From contig CAUYUJ010018864.1 in the NCBI GenBank assembly GCA_963575745.1, positions 40,001-104,000 of the forward strand: a DNA stretch of 64,000 nt. The letters are read 5' to 3'. The notes beneath the pieces were generated by a model that saw nothing but the letters and a program-made list of their open reading frames with translations, was not told where the DNA came from and made no database searches. This stretch comes from Prorocentrum cordatum. Its lineage: Eukaryota > Sar > Dinophyceae > Prorocentrales > Prorocentraceae. Each line of letters opens with the position of its first letter. Within the stretch, counting starts at the first letter, position 1. The position numbers and the translations under genes are program-made. Below are positions 1 to 10,588 of this stretch, in pieces.

Positions 1-2032
1 GCTCCAAAAGGGCCCCGAGAGGTCTCCGGGTCACCCGGAGATGGTGCTGCAGCATCTCTGGGTGACCAGGAGACTGTTCGGAACCCTCTTGGAGTTTCCT
101 CGGGGCCCTCTTGGGCCTCCTTGAGCGCTCCCAAGCCGTCTTGGAGCCCCCCAAGAGAGCTCCCAGAGGGCCCCGAGAGGTCTCCGGGTCACCCGGAGAT
201 GGTTTTGCAGCATTTCCGGGTGGCCCCGAGACTTTCGGAACCCTCTTGGAGTCTTCTCGGGGCCCCAGCAAGCCCCCAAGAGGCTCCCGAAGGGCCCCCA
301 AGACGCCCTAAGAAGCCCCCAAGAAGCATCATCATATCTCAAGAGGCGCCCAATAGACCCTTATCAGGCCCCAAGAATCCCCAGCAGGCCCCTAAGAGGC
401 CCCCAAAAAGGGTTCCCAATAGGCTCGTCGATCGTCTCAGAAATTGACGAATTCGTATAATGCTCGGATACATGGTGACCCCGGCGCCGCGTCTACTTGC
501 GAAGGCTCTCCGCATGCCCCCACGCCGCTTCACAAAAGGCGATCCTGATGGACAAAATCTCACAACCTGAGGTCCGGTGGCCCCCTGGGTCCCCTCTTGG
601 GGCCGTCCTGGGGGCCTCCTGGGCCGCATTATGGGCATCATGGGTCGTCTTGGTGCCCTCGTGGGTCGTCTTGGGGCCGTCTTCGGGGGCCTCTTGGGCC
701 GTCTTGGGCCGATCCTGGTGGCCTCTTAGGCCTCCTTGCAACGATGGAACCACGAAAAAGCGAGAACGCTAAAATCCTTCAAAAACAATTGAACAACTGT
801 GGTTTGGGCCTCTTGAGGCCCCTGGGGGGTCCTCTTGGGGCTCCCCGGGGGCGTCTGCAAGGTCTCTTTGGCCGTCTTGAAGCCATTGCGAGCGTGTTGG
901 AGCGCTCTGGGGCCGTCTCAGAGACGTCTTGGAGCAACGCAATCGCACTTGAAGCTCACGCGAAGTCTTTGGATACCTCAGGCTGGAACCCTCCTGAAGG
1001 CCCCCCGAACCTCAAGCCGAGCCCCGCAAGAGGAAACAGTTTTACAAAGAGCGGATACATGGTGACCCCCCGCGATGAAGCTAAAACAGCCCTCTGCTTG
1101 GGCCTTATTGAATCTCTCTTGGGCCTTTATTGGGGTTCTTCTGAGAGGGCCCGGAATTTAATACAAACTTGACACGATACGCTCTCCAATAAAGAAGCGG
1201 TTAGTCTTACATTTGCGTTGAAATATCTGCCCTCTTGGAGGCCCCTTATGGGCCCTCAGAGGGCTCCAAGAGGGCGAGGGCCCCAAGAGGGCCCCAATAT
1301 GGCTCCAAGAGGACCCAATTTTTCAACACAAATTTAACACAAGACGCTCTCCAATAAAGAGGCGGTTTGTGTTAAATGTGTGTTGAATTCTTGGCCCTCT
1401 CGGAATCCTATCAGGGGCCGTCGGAGGGCTCCCGCAGGGCCTCAAGAGGCCCAGGAGGAGGCCCCCAAGATGGCTCCAAGAGGGCCCGGAATCTTACACA
1501 GCACCAGCACCAGCATCACGGGCAGCCCAGGCAACACCAGCAGCATCGACGCCAGCAATAACAGCAACATCAGTAGCAACAACAACGAGAGAGGCAGCAA
1601 CGGAAAGATGATTCCAAGATGGACCCAACAGGGTTTTGAAAGGATCACGAGATTACCCCTGTCGCCCCAAGATACCCACCCCTGCTAAGCAATGGCTCCA
1701 ACATGGCCCCAGAGCGACCCTGCTGCGGCCCCAAAAGAACACTGGGACGAACCCACTGCCTTCCGACTGAACTCAGGGTACCGCGTGACCCCGATGTTAG
1801 GTGGCCCCGGGACGACCCCATGAGCCCAAGACGACTTCGAGATTGCCCCAAGATGATCCCTTTTAAACCCTAGTTGACGACCCCACGATTGTGTCAATAT
1901 TGTTCGAATGTGACTCCGATGCGTTCCTTTCTTCTGCCCTTGCTCTTGGCTTGGGCCGATAGGACGGATGGGGGTGCTGTCCCTCCGCCCCCTCGTCGTC
2001 GTTTTCTTCCTCCCCCCCTCGTCTTCGTCGCC

Positions 2033-2064
<32 letters not shown>

Positions 2065-2730
2065 TGTCCGCCTGGTCCCGTTGGCCCCATACGTAGCAAA
2101 AAACCGAATCCCGAACACAAACCGAATCCATCGATTCTCTGATGTTGTTCCGTCCAAGATCCAAGACGGCGAAGATGTGCCAAGATGCCTTCCAAGAGGG
2201 TCCCCAGACGCCCCCAAGACGGGCAAGATGGCCCCAGCAGAGTACGAGATGGCCCCAACATGGCCTCAACACGGCGCTCCAAGACAGTCACACATGGTCT
2301 CAAGACGGCGCCCGATACGGCCCAGAGGGCTCCAAGAGGCCTTCCAGGAGAGCCCGAAGAGGCCCAAATAGTTATCACCTCCAGATTTTGACACAAGTTC
2401 GCGTTCTCCCCATTTCATGCGCTCGACAGCTCAAGGCGGCCCTAGAGGTTCCTAGATAGCCCCAAGACAGCCCAAGAGACCTCCAACAGGACCCCAAGAC
2501 CCCCAACGTGCCCCAAAGAGACCTCCAAGACGGCCTGAAAGCACCCTAACAGGGTACCAGGACGGCCCAGAGAGGCCCCCTAAGACGGCCTTCGAAGGCG
2601 TCAGAAGGTTCAAAAGAGCCCTAAAACTATCCAAGAGGCCCCCAAGAGACCCCCAGAGGCCCGCAGATGTCTCCAAGAGGCCCCAAGGAGGACCCAGGAG
2701 GGCCCTAAGATGCCTCCTCATTCCGCTCCT
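1..2730. repeat. Degenerate GGCCCCAAGA-type minisatellite block
   Basis: The block is built from loosely repeated 9-12 bp words such as GGCCCCAAGA, CCAAGACGGCC and CTCTTGGGGCC, in both orientations (CTTGGG-rich near 560-760, CCAAGA-rich elsewhere). It gives open frames in several registers on both strands, all low-complexity Gly/Pro/Arg/Leu/Trp translations that I regard as non-coding. The phrase GGATACATGGTGACCCC recurs at about 467 and 1051. A GTC trinucleotide run lies near 2029-2063 and a CAG/CAACA-rich patch at 1499-1590. The same repeat family returns at 23.6-30.1, 33.5-34.0, 40.1-40.9, 42.1-42.5 and 59.0-59.9 kb. Confidence 0.85.
1322..1387. repeat. Foldback element with 21-bp arms
   Basis: Positions 1322-1342 (starting TTCAACACAAATTTAACAC) and 1367-1387 are reverse complements over 21 bp with one mismatch, around a 24-nt loop. 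A diverged second copy with nearly the same loop word (GCTCTCCAATAAAGA) lies at about 1160-1230, so this is a dispersed AT-rich hairpin family embedded in GC-rich repeat. Confidence 0.75.
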
Positions 2731-3144
2731 TCTCCTCCCTCTCCTCTTCGGGTCTCCACAACGCCTAGGGAATATATCGTCGAATAGCTTGGCCCGACCT
2801 TGGCTCAGCGCGTGTGTGGCCACATCGGCGTTCCCAAAGGGCAGTGGGCGGCGATGGTTTGCCGTAGGCGCCTTCAATATGCACCATCTCATATCTGACA
2901 TCTGACACTCTGGGCGGGTGGCTTGAGCATTGGTGTATTAGGCGGCACGTCGCCGCGATCGTATGAGCATTTGTGTTAAAAAATACGCGGCCTGAGGCGA
3001 TGGCGGTACGAGGCACTACGTCAAGACAGTGCAGGCACAGGCGTGAGGCGGCTTGATGCGCCCCACTCCCCCGACGTGTGGCCCGCGAGCGCGCTCACGG
3101 CGCTCGCCCGGGGCATCAGGCCGCTGCGCGGCCGAGGCTGCGCG
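2731..3144. other. Spacer without recognised gene
   Basis: Mixed-composition sequence between the repeat block and the first gene. It contains short open frames but nothing with recognisable domains. It lies downstream of the minus-strand gene at 3145-4401. Confidence 0.5.
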
Positions 3145-4401
3145 TCACGAGCGGAGGGCCCTGTCCTTGCTCGGGGCGAGCGCGGCAAGCAACCCACCGC
3201 TGCTCCAGCAGGTGCTCCCCCAGGAGTTCTCGGACGAGTAGCCCCGCAGCCTGGTGAGGGAGAAGGCCCCTCCCGTGGCGGTCGAGCTGGAGAAATCGCT
3301 GTAGCTCCTTGACACTTTGCACTGCGCGGGCCCCTCATTTGACAGGAGGTCCAGGTCGAGTTCGATCAGGCTCAGCGCCGGTGGGCTTCCGCCCCCAGCC
3401 TCTGTGTCACGGCGATCTCGGCCGCCCTCCTCGCAGAACTGGTCGGGCGCCGCTGGGCTGATGCTCTGCCCGATGCCGCTGCCAGTGTCACGACCTGGTC
3501 CCTGGTCCGCAATCTGTGAAACGCCCAGGTGCTGCCGCGAAGGAGCCGTCAAGTTGTCCGAGGGCTGCCGAGAGATGAGTCGCTTCGTGCTCTGCTTCGA
3601 ACAGAGCTTGGACGGCGTGGACTCCGTGGATACCGCGGCCGCAGCGTACCGCACCGCCTTTGCCACTGCGGCGACCGACCCCACTGCAAGCTGGCAGAGA
3701 TTCCGCTTCCGCCCTGCGCACGCCTGCAGAGCGTTGTTGGCGCTGTCCCTGGCCATGGCTGCGCGAGTCGTGGCCTTCTGCACCTTCTCGCTGTTCCTTG
3801 CAAGCACCGCGGGGCCCCCAGCGCTGGCTGCCTTCAGCGCTGCGTCGGCCGCGTCCGCCTCGCGAAGCAGCCCCGCGCAGGCGTCCAGCGACGCCCTGTG
3901 GGTCTCCAGCAGCTCGCGCGAGGCTCCCGCGGCGCCGCGGGCGGCGGCGCCCGCCTCGCGGAAGCCGCGCAGCAGGTCATGCGCCAGCGGGGCGGCGTCG
4001 AGGACCTTGGCGATGCCGCCCTCGTCCAGCACCTCCCGGCGGGCGAGGGGGCCAGCCCTCCAAGAAGGCGCCCCGCATGGCACTCCGAGAATCCTTCCCA
4101 GGAGCCTCTGAGAAGGGGGCGAGGCCCCCTTCTGGAGGCCCACCGGCAGGGCTCTCAGAAGGCAGCTTCCTAGATGGCTGCCCCCCCCCGAACACCATGC
4201 CCTCCTTTTTGGGCGCCGCTGCACTTCGTGCACGAACGCTAGAGCCTCGAACGCATCGGCGGCCTTCTCGGCGTACCCCTGCAGGGCCTTGACGAGCCGG
4301 CACTGCCAGGCGAAACCCTCGCGCAACTTCAGCGCAGCTGCGGGCGCGTCGGTCATCTCCTGCGCCGGCTCGGTTGCCGCAACTCTCTGTTCCTTGGGCA
4401 T
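3145..4401 (-). CDS. Hypothetical Ala-rich helical protein, probably with an intron
   Basis: A minus-strand frame runs from ATG at 4401 (protein begins MPKEQRVAATEPAQEM) to a stop at 3145, 418 codons. The frame is also open upstream to 4641 from non-ATG codons. Residues about 120-260 are Ala/Leu/Arg/Glu-rich and look helical or coiled-coil (for example RASLDACAGLLREADAADA). The C-terminal third is Ser/Gly/Asp-rich and looks disordered. Residues about 63-120 change character abruptly (Gly, Pro, Trp, Cys) and coincide with a DNA hairpin at 4108-4138, so this stretch is probably an in-frame intron or insertion, which would leave a protein of about 360 residues. I recognise no family. Reading-frame length and codon use against its surroundings argue for a real gene; function is unknown. 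Confidence 0.5.
   Translation of the reverse strand: MPKEQRVAATEPAQEMTDAPAAALKLREGFAWQCRLVKALQGYAEKAADAFEALAFVHEVQRRPKRRAWCSGGGSHLGSCLLRALPVGLQKGASPPSQRLLGRILGVPCGAPSWRAGPLARREVLDEGGIAKVLDAAPLAHDLLRGFREAGAAARGAAGASRELLETHRASLDACAGLLREADAADAALKAASAGGPAVLARNSEKVQKATTRAAMARDSANNALQACAGRKRNLCQLAVGSVAAVAKAVRYAAAAVSTESTPSKLCSKQSTKRLISRQPSDNLTAPSRQHLGVSQIADQGPGRDTGSGIGQSISPAAPDQFCEEGGRDRRDTEAGGGSPPALSLIELDLDLLSNEGPAQCKVSRSYSDFSSSTATGGAFSLTRLRGYSSENSWGSTCWSSGGLLAALAPSKDRALRS
4108..4138. repeat. Hairpin inside the putative intron of the 3.1-4.4 kb gene
   Basis: AGAAGGGGGC and its exact reverse complement GCCCCCTTCT are separated by GAG. The flanks carry further AGAAGG/CCTTCT words. Similar CTTCT/AGAAG-rich stretches occur at 23.04-23.12 and 52.91-53.05 kb, so this may be one member of a dispersed intronic family. 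Confidence 0.6.
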
Positions 4402-4641
4402 TTCTGGGCCGCCGCGCCTCGTGTACCGTGTGTCTGGCGGGCCGAACTCGCGCGCGCGCAAGCGTGCGTGGTTACGCACACGCGAGGCGGATGCCACCGC
4501 TGCTAAGATTCGGCCCAAATGGATAATTACGGGCTGCTGCTGCTGCTCATGCTCCCTCTCCTCCTGCTGCTCCTCCTGTGTAACTAGAATGCGCCGAATT
4601 TGCAACGACGTGGCATTGGACCAAGTGTCCTTTGATAGCAC

Positions 4642-5414
4642 GGCGTTGTCAAGACAGGGGCCGTTCTATGCCCGGTTCCACTATTTGGTCCTCCCAGGTT
4701 CTCTACGTGTCCTCTACACTTGCACGCGTGCGCCGTTCATGTGTGCAGGGAGGTTGGGCCAATGAGCCTGACCCCCAAGTGGTCCGCAGGATGTGACCGA
4801 TGGCCTTACTCTTACTCTTCCAGGAGTGAATGACAATAATCCTCAGCCAGATATACATCAAGCCATACACGGCAATGGACAGCAGAAGAAGGGAGGAGGG
4901 ATGGGTACACAACCGCAGCCCACGCCCCGAATCCTGCCCGACGCGAAGCCAGAGGCCCGATCCCAGAAGGCAAGAGATCGGGACAGCGTGGTTGATCTTC
5001 CTCTCCCTCTGTCTCTCCCAAGCCTTGGCTCGACGAGGGCCCCCGCGACCTGGGCGCAGCCATCCGAGGCATCCCCCCCCCCAGTCCTGTCCAAACTTCC
5101 CTTGATGAGGCTGGGCTCGCTCTCGGGAGCGAAACTAAGTGACGCCTATTTCTTCCTCCCACTCGCCGCGGCAACCGTGGGCAAGGGCCTCCTCGTGACG
5201 ACCACGGTTCCTCCGACAATGGACCACGCGCCACTGAACAGACAGTCGCGTTTGCTCGCGAGGACGAGTGTATCGCTGCCCTCTGAGCAGATGATTCTGA
5301 CCGCACCCCACGTGCATACGACGAGCCCACGAACGGAGCCCCTGACGAACTCACCACGGTGCTCCACACCAAAAGCAAAGATATGTTAGCCAGCGTAGAA
5401 ACCAAGCAGTGTGC
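4642..5414. other. Unassigned sequence, open on both strands
   Basis: From about 4793 to 5405 both strands carry an open frame of roughly 195 codons, but neither starts with a convincing ATG and neither shows a domain I recognise. GC-rich sequence alone can produce this. I do not call a gene. Confidence 0.4.
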
Positions 5415-5712
5415 TTCTAGCTGTATGTGCTGTGCAGTCTACGAAAAGCTCTCTATATATGCTGTGCAGTCTATGTTGCGCAATCTATGTTGTGCAACCT
5501 ATCTTGCGCAGTGAGAGTGGTGCGATCTACGTCGTGCCGTATACGTTGCGCAATACTTGTGGGCAAACCTGTGTGGTGCAATGTATGTAGTGCAATCTAC
5601 TTTGTGCAATACATGGTGTACAATCAATGTTGTGCACTCTATGTGGTGCGATCGTTGTGGTGCAACCTATGTGAACCAATCGATTTGGAGCAATCAATGT
5701 TGTGCAATACCC
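5415..5712. repeat. 14-bp tandem repeat (CTATGTTGTGCAAT)
   Basis: About 20 degenerate copies of a 14-bp unit, consensus CTATGTTGTGCAAT, with point changes (GTG/GCG, CTATG/CTACG). The period is not a multiple of three, so open frames crossing it are accidental. Its AT-rich composition contrasts with the GC-rich neighbours. Confidence 0.85.
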
Positions 5713-6218
5713 CCGATGCCAGTCCTTCAACAGCACATGGGCAACGTTTACGGATGGACTGGTGGAGCTATGCTCGCGAAGCGTCAAGAAATTCGAGGGG
5801 GCTTTGAGTCAGGGTGCCGTTTGCCGAAGAGGACGATTTGAAAATAATTTGTCATACGAGGTCTATGGGCAGCGTCGAACTGGTACCGTGCAACACTCGA
5901 TCAAGATAATTCCACAAAGCCAGACGCCCTCGATCGAACTTGATTTTCTGTCTGTCGGCATCTTACTGGACTGTTCTGTTAACAACGAGGCTACTCCAGC
6001 AAGTTAGATCTCGGCACGTGTTGGCCGGACGAGTCGCAGCTTTGGAATACCCCCCCGCGCGAGACGTTCTTCCCATCCTGCTGGGGAGTCGGTGCCCCCT
6101 CCCTTGAGAACTTGGCAGGCTCCGACGGGCATTACGATCTGCGCCGCACGCCCCCGCAGAGTAATCGGGCGCTTGGGAGCGAGAGCCTTGCGCCTGGGCA
6201 GAGGACCTGCACAGACGG
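5713..6218. other. Spacer without recognised gene
   Basis: Ordinary-composition sequence. No domain or repeat was recognised. If the Gly-rich exon at 6219-6521 is the last helicase exon, this is its downstream flank or 3' UTR. Confidence 0.4.
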
Positions 6219-6521
6219 TCAAGAGCAAAGTCTGGGACGTCTCGGAGCAATGTTCGGAATCCTCGGGCCCCCGCCCAGGATCCCTGGGCTTGGGCCCCCG
6301 TCGCCGGCGGCGGCGTCAGCGTCGGCGCGGCGATCGGCGGCGGCGTCAGCGCCGCCGGCGTCGGCGTCAGCGCCGCCGGCGTCGGCGAGGCGGTCGGCAG
6401 CGGCGGCGGCGAGGCCGTTGGTGCTTGGGCCCGCCAGTGCGCTGCCTCCGCCGCCCTTGCCGCCGCCCTTCCGGTTCCCGCCGCCCTTGTAGCGGCTGCC
6501 GTAGTCGCGCCCGCCGCCGCC
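6219..6521 (-). CDS. Gly/Arg-rich exon, candidate C-terminal tail of the DEAD-box helicase
   Basis: The minus-strand frame starts after a possible acceptor (CCTCCGAG|GGC, first base 6521) and runs to a stop at 6219-6221. It opens with GGGGRDYGSRYKGGG followed by NRKGGGKGGGG, then an Ala/Asp/Gly repeat. Gly-rich RDYGSRY-type tails are common at the C-terminus of DDX3/DDX5/Ded1-like DEAD-box RNA helicases. This piece is on the same strand and downstream of the helicase core exons at 38.4, 34.2, 22.4 and 17.0 kb, so I propose it as the last exon. The part after about residue 45 comes from a GCC/GTC-rich minisatellite (about 6290-6420) and may be repeat expansion. Membership in the helicase gene is inference. 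Confidence 0.4.
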   Translation of the reverse strand, partial: GGGGRDYGSRYKGGGNRKGGGKGGGGSALAGPSTNGLAAAAADRLADAGGADADAGGADAAADRRADADAAAGDGGPSPGILGGGPRIPNIAPRRPRLCS

Positions 6522-6745
6522 CTCGGAGGGCCGTAGATCCCGAGCATCCGAGGTTCGAGGACCCCAAGTGGGGCCACAGCGAATGGGGTGGGAGAGTCGC
6601 AGCATCGTCGATGCATCGGCGACGGCGGCATGGAGAAAAACAGGCTGCAGATCGCGTGGCATCGCCGGATCGGCGTTTGCGAACGACTATCCGACCCCAA
6701 CTACTCTGGTCCCGTTTTGGAGGCCTGGACCGACGTCTGAAAACA

Positions 6746-8640
6746 ATTAGCCTGGCGAAAGACCCAACCATGTGCAGTTGTCAAGGGTATCATATTCGGT
6801 GGAGCTCCTTATGGGCCACGAAACGCTGTAATGGGTGGGGGAGACGCATGCGAACTTTGCCATTGGGGCCTTCGGTGGAGCTTCCTACGGGCCACGAAGC
6901 GCTGTACTGATTGGGGGAGGCGCATGCGAGTGCAGCCACTCGGGCCTTCGGTGGAGCTCCCTATGGGGCCACGAAGCGCTGTACTGGGCGGGGGAGACGC
7001 ATGCGAACTTTGCAACTGGGGCATTCGGTGGAGCTCCCTATGGGGCCACGAAGCGCTGTACTGGGTGGGGGAAACGCATGTGGACGGTGGCATTGAAGCC
7101 TCCGGTGGAGCTCCATATGGGGCCACGAAACGCTGTACTGAGTGGGGGAGACGCATACGAACAGTGCAATTGAAGCCTTGGGTGGAGCTCCCCATGGGGC
7201 CTCGAAACGCGGTGAGGGAGACGCATGTGGACGGTGCCACTGGCGCCTCCGGTGGAGCTTCCTCTGGGGCCACGACACGCTGTACTGGGCGGAGGAGACG
7301 CATGCGAGTGCAGCCATTGGGACCTTCGGCGGAGATCCCTATGGAGCCACGAAGCGCTGTACTGGGCGGGGGTGACGCATGCGAGCTCCGCCACTGGGGC
7401 CTTCGGTGGAGCTCCCTATGGGGCCACGAAGCGCTGTAATGGGCGGGGGAGGCGCATGCGAGTGCAGACACTGGGGCCTTCGGTGGAGCTCCCAATAGGG
7501 CCACGGAGGGCTGTACTGGGCGGGGGCGACGCATGCGAGTGCAGCCACTGGGGCCTTCGGTGGGGCTCACTATGGGGCCACGAACTGGGTGGGTGAGACG
7601 CTCGCGGACGGTGCTATTGAGGCCGTCGGTGGATCTCCCGATGAAGGCCACGAAGCGCTGTACTAGGTGGAGGAGACGCATGCGAGTGCAGCCACTGGGG
7701 CCTTCGGTGGAGCTCCCTATGGGGCCACGAAGCGCTGCTCTGGGCGGGGGACACGCATGCGAATGCAGCCATTGGGGCCTTCAGCGGAGCTCCCTATGGG
7801 GCCACGAAGCGCTGCTCTGGGCAGTGCAGCCGCTGAAGCCTTCGGTGGAGCTCCCTATGGGGCCACGAACCGCTGTACTGGGAGGGGGAGACGCATACTG
7901 ACGAGGGCAGAGTCAAGTGAGGGGGAGGAGGGAGGAGGTAGAAGGGGGTGGAGGGCGTGAGGTGAGGTGACGCGGGGCGTTGTCCCTTCAAAGCGAGGAC
8001 CCAACACCACAGAACAGTTGGGAATTAGCCTGGCGAAGGACCCAACCAAATGCAGTTGTGAAAACCGCAGTTGTGGGTATCGACGTCGGTGGCGTTCCCT
8101 ATGGGCCACGAAACGCCGTACTGGGCGGGGGGCACATGCGAACTTTGCCACTGGGGCCTTCGGTGGGGCCCCCATATGGGCGACGAAACGTTGTAATGGA
8201 TTGGGGAGACCCATGCTAGTGCAGTAACGGGGGCCTTCCTGTACTGGGTGGGGGGGACGCATGCGAATGCAGCCATTGGGGCCTTCAGCGGAACTCCCTA
8301 TGGGGCCACGAAGCGCTGTACTGGGAGGAAGAGACACATGCGAGTGCAGCTACTGTGGCCTTCGGTGGGGCCCTATGGGGCCACGAAGCGCTGTACTGGG
8401 TGGGGGAGACGCGTGTGGACTTTGCCACTGGGACCTTCGGTGGAGCTCCCTATGGGGCCACGAAGCGCTGTAATGGGCGGATATGGGCGGGGGAGACGCA
8501 TGCGAGTACAGCCACTGGGGCCTTCGGTGGAGCTCTCTATGGGTCCACGAAGCGCTGTACTGGGCGGGGGAGACGCATGCGAGTGCAGCCTCTGGGGCCT
8601 TCGGTGGAGCTCCCTATGAGGTACGGAACGCTGTGCTGGG
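6746..8640. repeat. 77-bp tandem repeat array, in two duplicated blocks
   Basis: More than 20 copies of a 77-bp unit containing GGTGGAGCTCCCTATGGGG, CACGAAGCGCTGTACTGGG and GAGACGCATGCGAGTGCAG. The array has two blocks, 6790-7905 and about 8075-8640. Each is preceded by the same leader (AATTAGCCTGGCGAAAGACC, at about 6747 and 8023). Both blocks end with ACGCGGGGCGYTGT followed by GACCCAACACCACAG (about 7971 and 9171). A 77-bp period rotates the frame, so the long open frames here are not genes. Confidence 0.9.
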
Positions 8641-8689
8641 TGTGCCGAAGCACACACATGCGGATGGCAGAGGCAGGGATGGGAGGAGG

Positions 8690-8704
8690 GATGATGATGA
8701 TGAT

Positions 8705-8735
<31 letters not shown>

Positions 8736-8815
8736 ATGCTGATGATGATGATGCTGATAGTTATGATGATGATGATGATGATGATGCTGGTGATGATGAT
8801 GATGATGACGATGAC

Positions 8816-8854
<39 letters not shown>

Positions 8855-9170
8855 CATAATGATGACGATGCTGATGATGATGAATATGATGATGGTGACG
8901 ATGCTGCTGATGATGACGACGATGACGATTACGATGACGATGATGTTGATGATGATGATGATGATGATGATGGTGGTGGTGCTGCTGATGATGATGATGA
9001 TGATGCTGATTGTGATTATGATGATGACACTGATGATGATGCTGATGATGATGCTGATGCTGCTGATGATACTGGTGATAGTAATGATGACGATTATTGT
9101 GATTATGATTATGATGATGATGAGGAGGAGGAGGAGGAAGAGGAGGAGGAAGCCGACGAGGAGGAGGAGA
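8690..9170. repeat. ATG/GAT trinucleotide microsatellite passing into GGA repeat
   Basis: Interrupted (GAT)n from about 8690 to 9120, then (GGA)n to about 9165. It produces long frames of only Met, Asp or His depending on register. These are simple-sequence artefacts. Confidence 0.95.
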
Positions 9171-10082
9171 CGCGGGGCGCTGTTTTCTCAAAACGAAGAC
9201 CCAACACCACAGGATGGTTGGGGAAAACAAGCCGGAATGTGTTTTACAAGTGTCGGCCTCTGGGGGAGCGTTCGTGTTCGGGCCCCAGGCTTGTCAAGCA
9301 AATACCATCTGGTCCCTGCCTGGGAATGGTCAAGACCTCTGGAGGTCCACGTTGTGAACGAATCACGAGATCGGGGGTCTGGGATTGAGGATGGAGGATG
9401 GAGGATCAAAAGTCTCTGGACGTTTTGGCCCCTTCTCAGAAGATCGGAATCGTCCGTCCTGGAGGTCACCATCCATTTTGGAGGGAAACGGCCTTCAGAA
9501 TGCCACGAAAAAGCCTCCAGCTTGAAGGTGTTTGATCCTGTGAGTCCTTGGGCCTCCGGAGGCCTCCGGATGCGTCTGCGGTGATCTCCGCGGGCGGGAC
9601 CTCCCGAGACCTGCGAGCAGATCTCAGGCCCGAACCTCCGCCGAGAGCTCCAGCGGACCGATGCGTTTCAATCGGCTGCGCTCAAGAGTGGCCCAGGCAT
9701 GAGTGACCTTTGGTGCGCGGCTTGCGGGTCAATTGGTGCGATGCCGCAGCCCCCAGAAAGCCACGCACCAAATGTCACTTTAGCGAAGGGCTGCTCATTA
9801 CATGTAGCTGGCTCAATCCTGCAATTGCTTCCCGATTTCGGCCTCCAGGAACAGTTTTCGGGGGAACGGCCCAAGAACGTCAGAACTTGACCTGGGATAG
9901 GATGGGAAGCCACCCCCGTGAAGGGGTCGAGGCCTCTAAAGCCCGCGGATTCAACAGCGATCAGTCCATCGGAGGTCTGGGATGGTGTGTGCAGGGGTTC
10001 TCTCGCTAAGATTAGCAATAAACTTGGCTGCGTCGCTGCTCGTGCCAGGAGTCTTCCCTCTCACCTCTGCTGCTAGGCTCTG

Positions 10083-10084
<2 letters not shown>
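9171..10084. other. Intergenic or intronic sequence, nothing recognised
   Basis: After a 50-bp copy of the array-end motif, this is unique-looking sequence without a recognisable coding region. It would lie inside the last helicase intron. Confidence 0.5.

Positions 10085-10129
<45 letters not shown>
10085..10129. repeat. (TA)n microsatellite at the left end of the retroelement
   Basis: About 22 TA units. A matching (TA)n tract of about 16 units borders the other end of the element (16477-16509), so the element probably inserted within one TA microsatellite. Confidence 0.9.
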
Positions 10130-10132
<3 letters not shown>

Positions 10133-10269
10133 ACGCCCAGGCCCTTTTTCCCGCCAGACGTGCGAAGCGATGCTATCTCTGGTGTCGACAATTCTCCCGA
10201 CTTTACAATCACAGATCAGAAGGTCTCGAGCTCGGGACAGTACCCAACTCAAAACGCGAAGCGAACTCC
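10130..10269 (-). repeat. Split direct repeat B2 (3' end of element)
   Basis: 140 bp beginning GTAACGCCCAGGCCC on the plus strand. It matches 10400-10539 with one mismatch (T at 10192, G at 10462). It abuts the TA microsatellite at an AT dinucleotide. Confidence 0.9.
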
Positions 10270-10322
10270 CATTTCGTTCCTGTAATATTAAAAGGAGAGG
10301 GCGGCGGTGGGGCTGACGGTTG

Positions 10323-10399
10323 GCCAGGAAAAAAACTATGGAGCGGAGACGGCTTGTCACGGTCTGCTGCATAACATTAATCAGCAAGCTTTGTCAAAT
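10323..10399 (-). repeat. Split direct repeat A2
   Basis: 77 bp ending GTCAAAT on the plus strand. It matches A1 (16402-16477) with about five substitutions and one A-run length difference. It is directly joined to B1. Confidence 0.9.
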
Positions 10400-10539
10400 G
10401 TAACGCCCAGGCCCTTTTTCCCGCCAGACGTGCGAAGCGATGCTATCTCTGGTGTCGACAAGTCTCCCGACTTTACAATCACAGATCAGAAGGTCTCGAG
10501 CTCGGGACAGTACCCAACTCAAAACGCGAAGCGAACTCC
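10400..10539 (-). repeat. Split direct repeat B1
   Basis: 140 bp, 139 identical to B2. It follows the end of the methyltransferase-like frame by about 50 nt. Confidence 0.9.
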
Positions 10540-10588
10540 AGCTCTTTTTTGCGCAGAGCGGAACTTCACTCCAAAAGCGCGCCTGGCA

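Noticed and set aside
2452-2901. 149-codon minus frame near the end of the first repeat block
   Set aside because: Its N-terminal third is unremarkable and the rest is CCAAGA-repeat translation.
4793-5405. Overlapping ~195-codon frames on both strands as genes
   Set aside because: No ATG start, no domain, and both strands open as expected for GC-rich sequence.
8355-9584. 409-codon Met-rich frame and overlapping Asp- and His-rich frames
   Set aside because: They come from one (ATG/GAT)n microsatellite read in three registers, with no non-repetitive domain.
10085-10129. TA repeat as an origin or promoter TATA element
   Set aside because: It is explained as the split insertion target of the retroelement, since the same tract continues at 16477.
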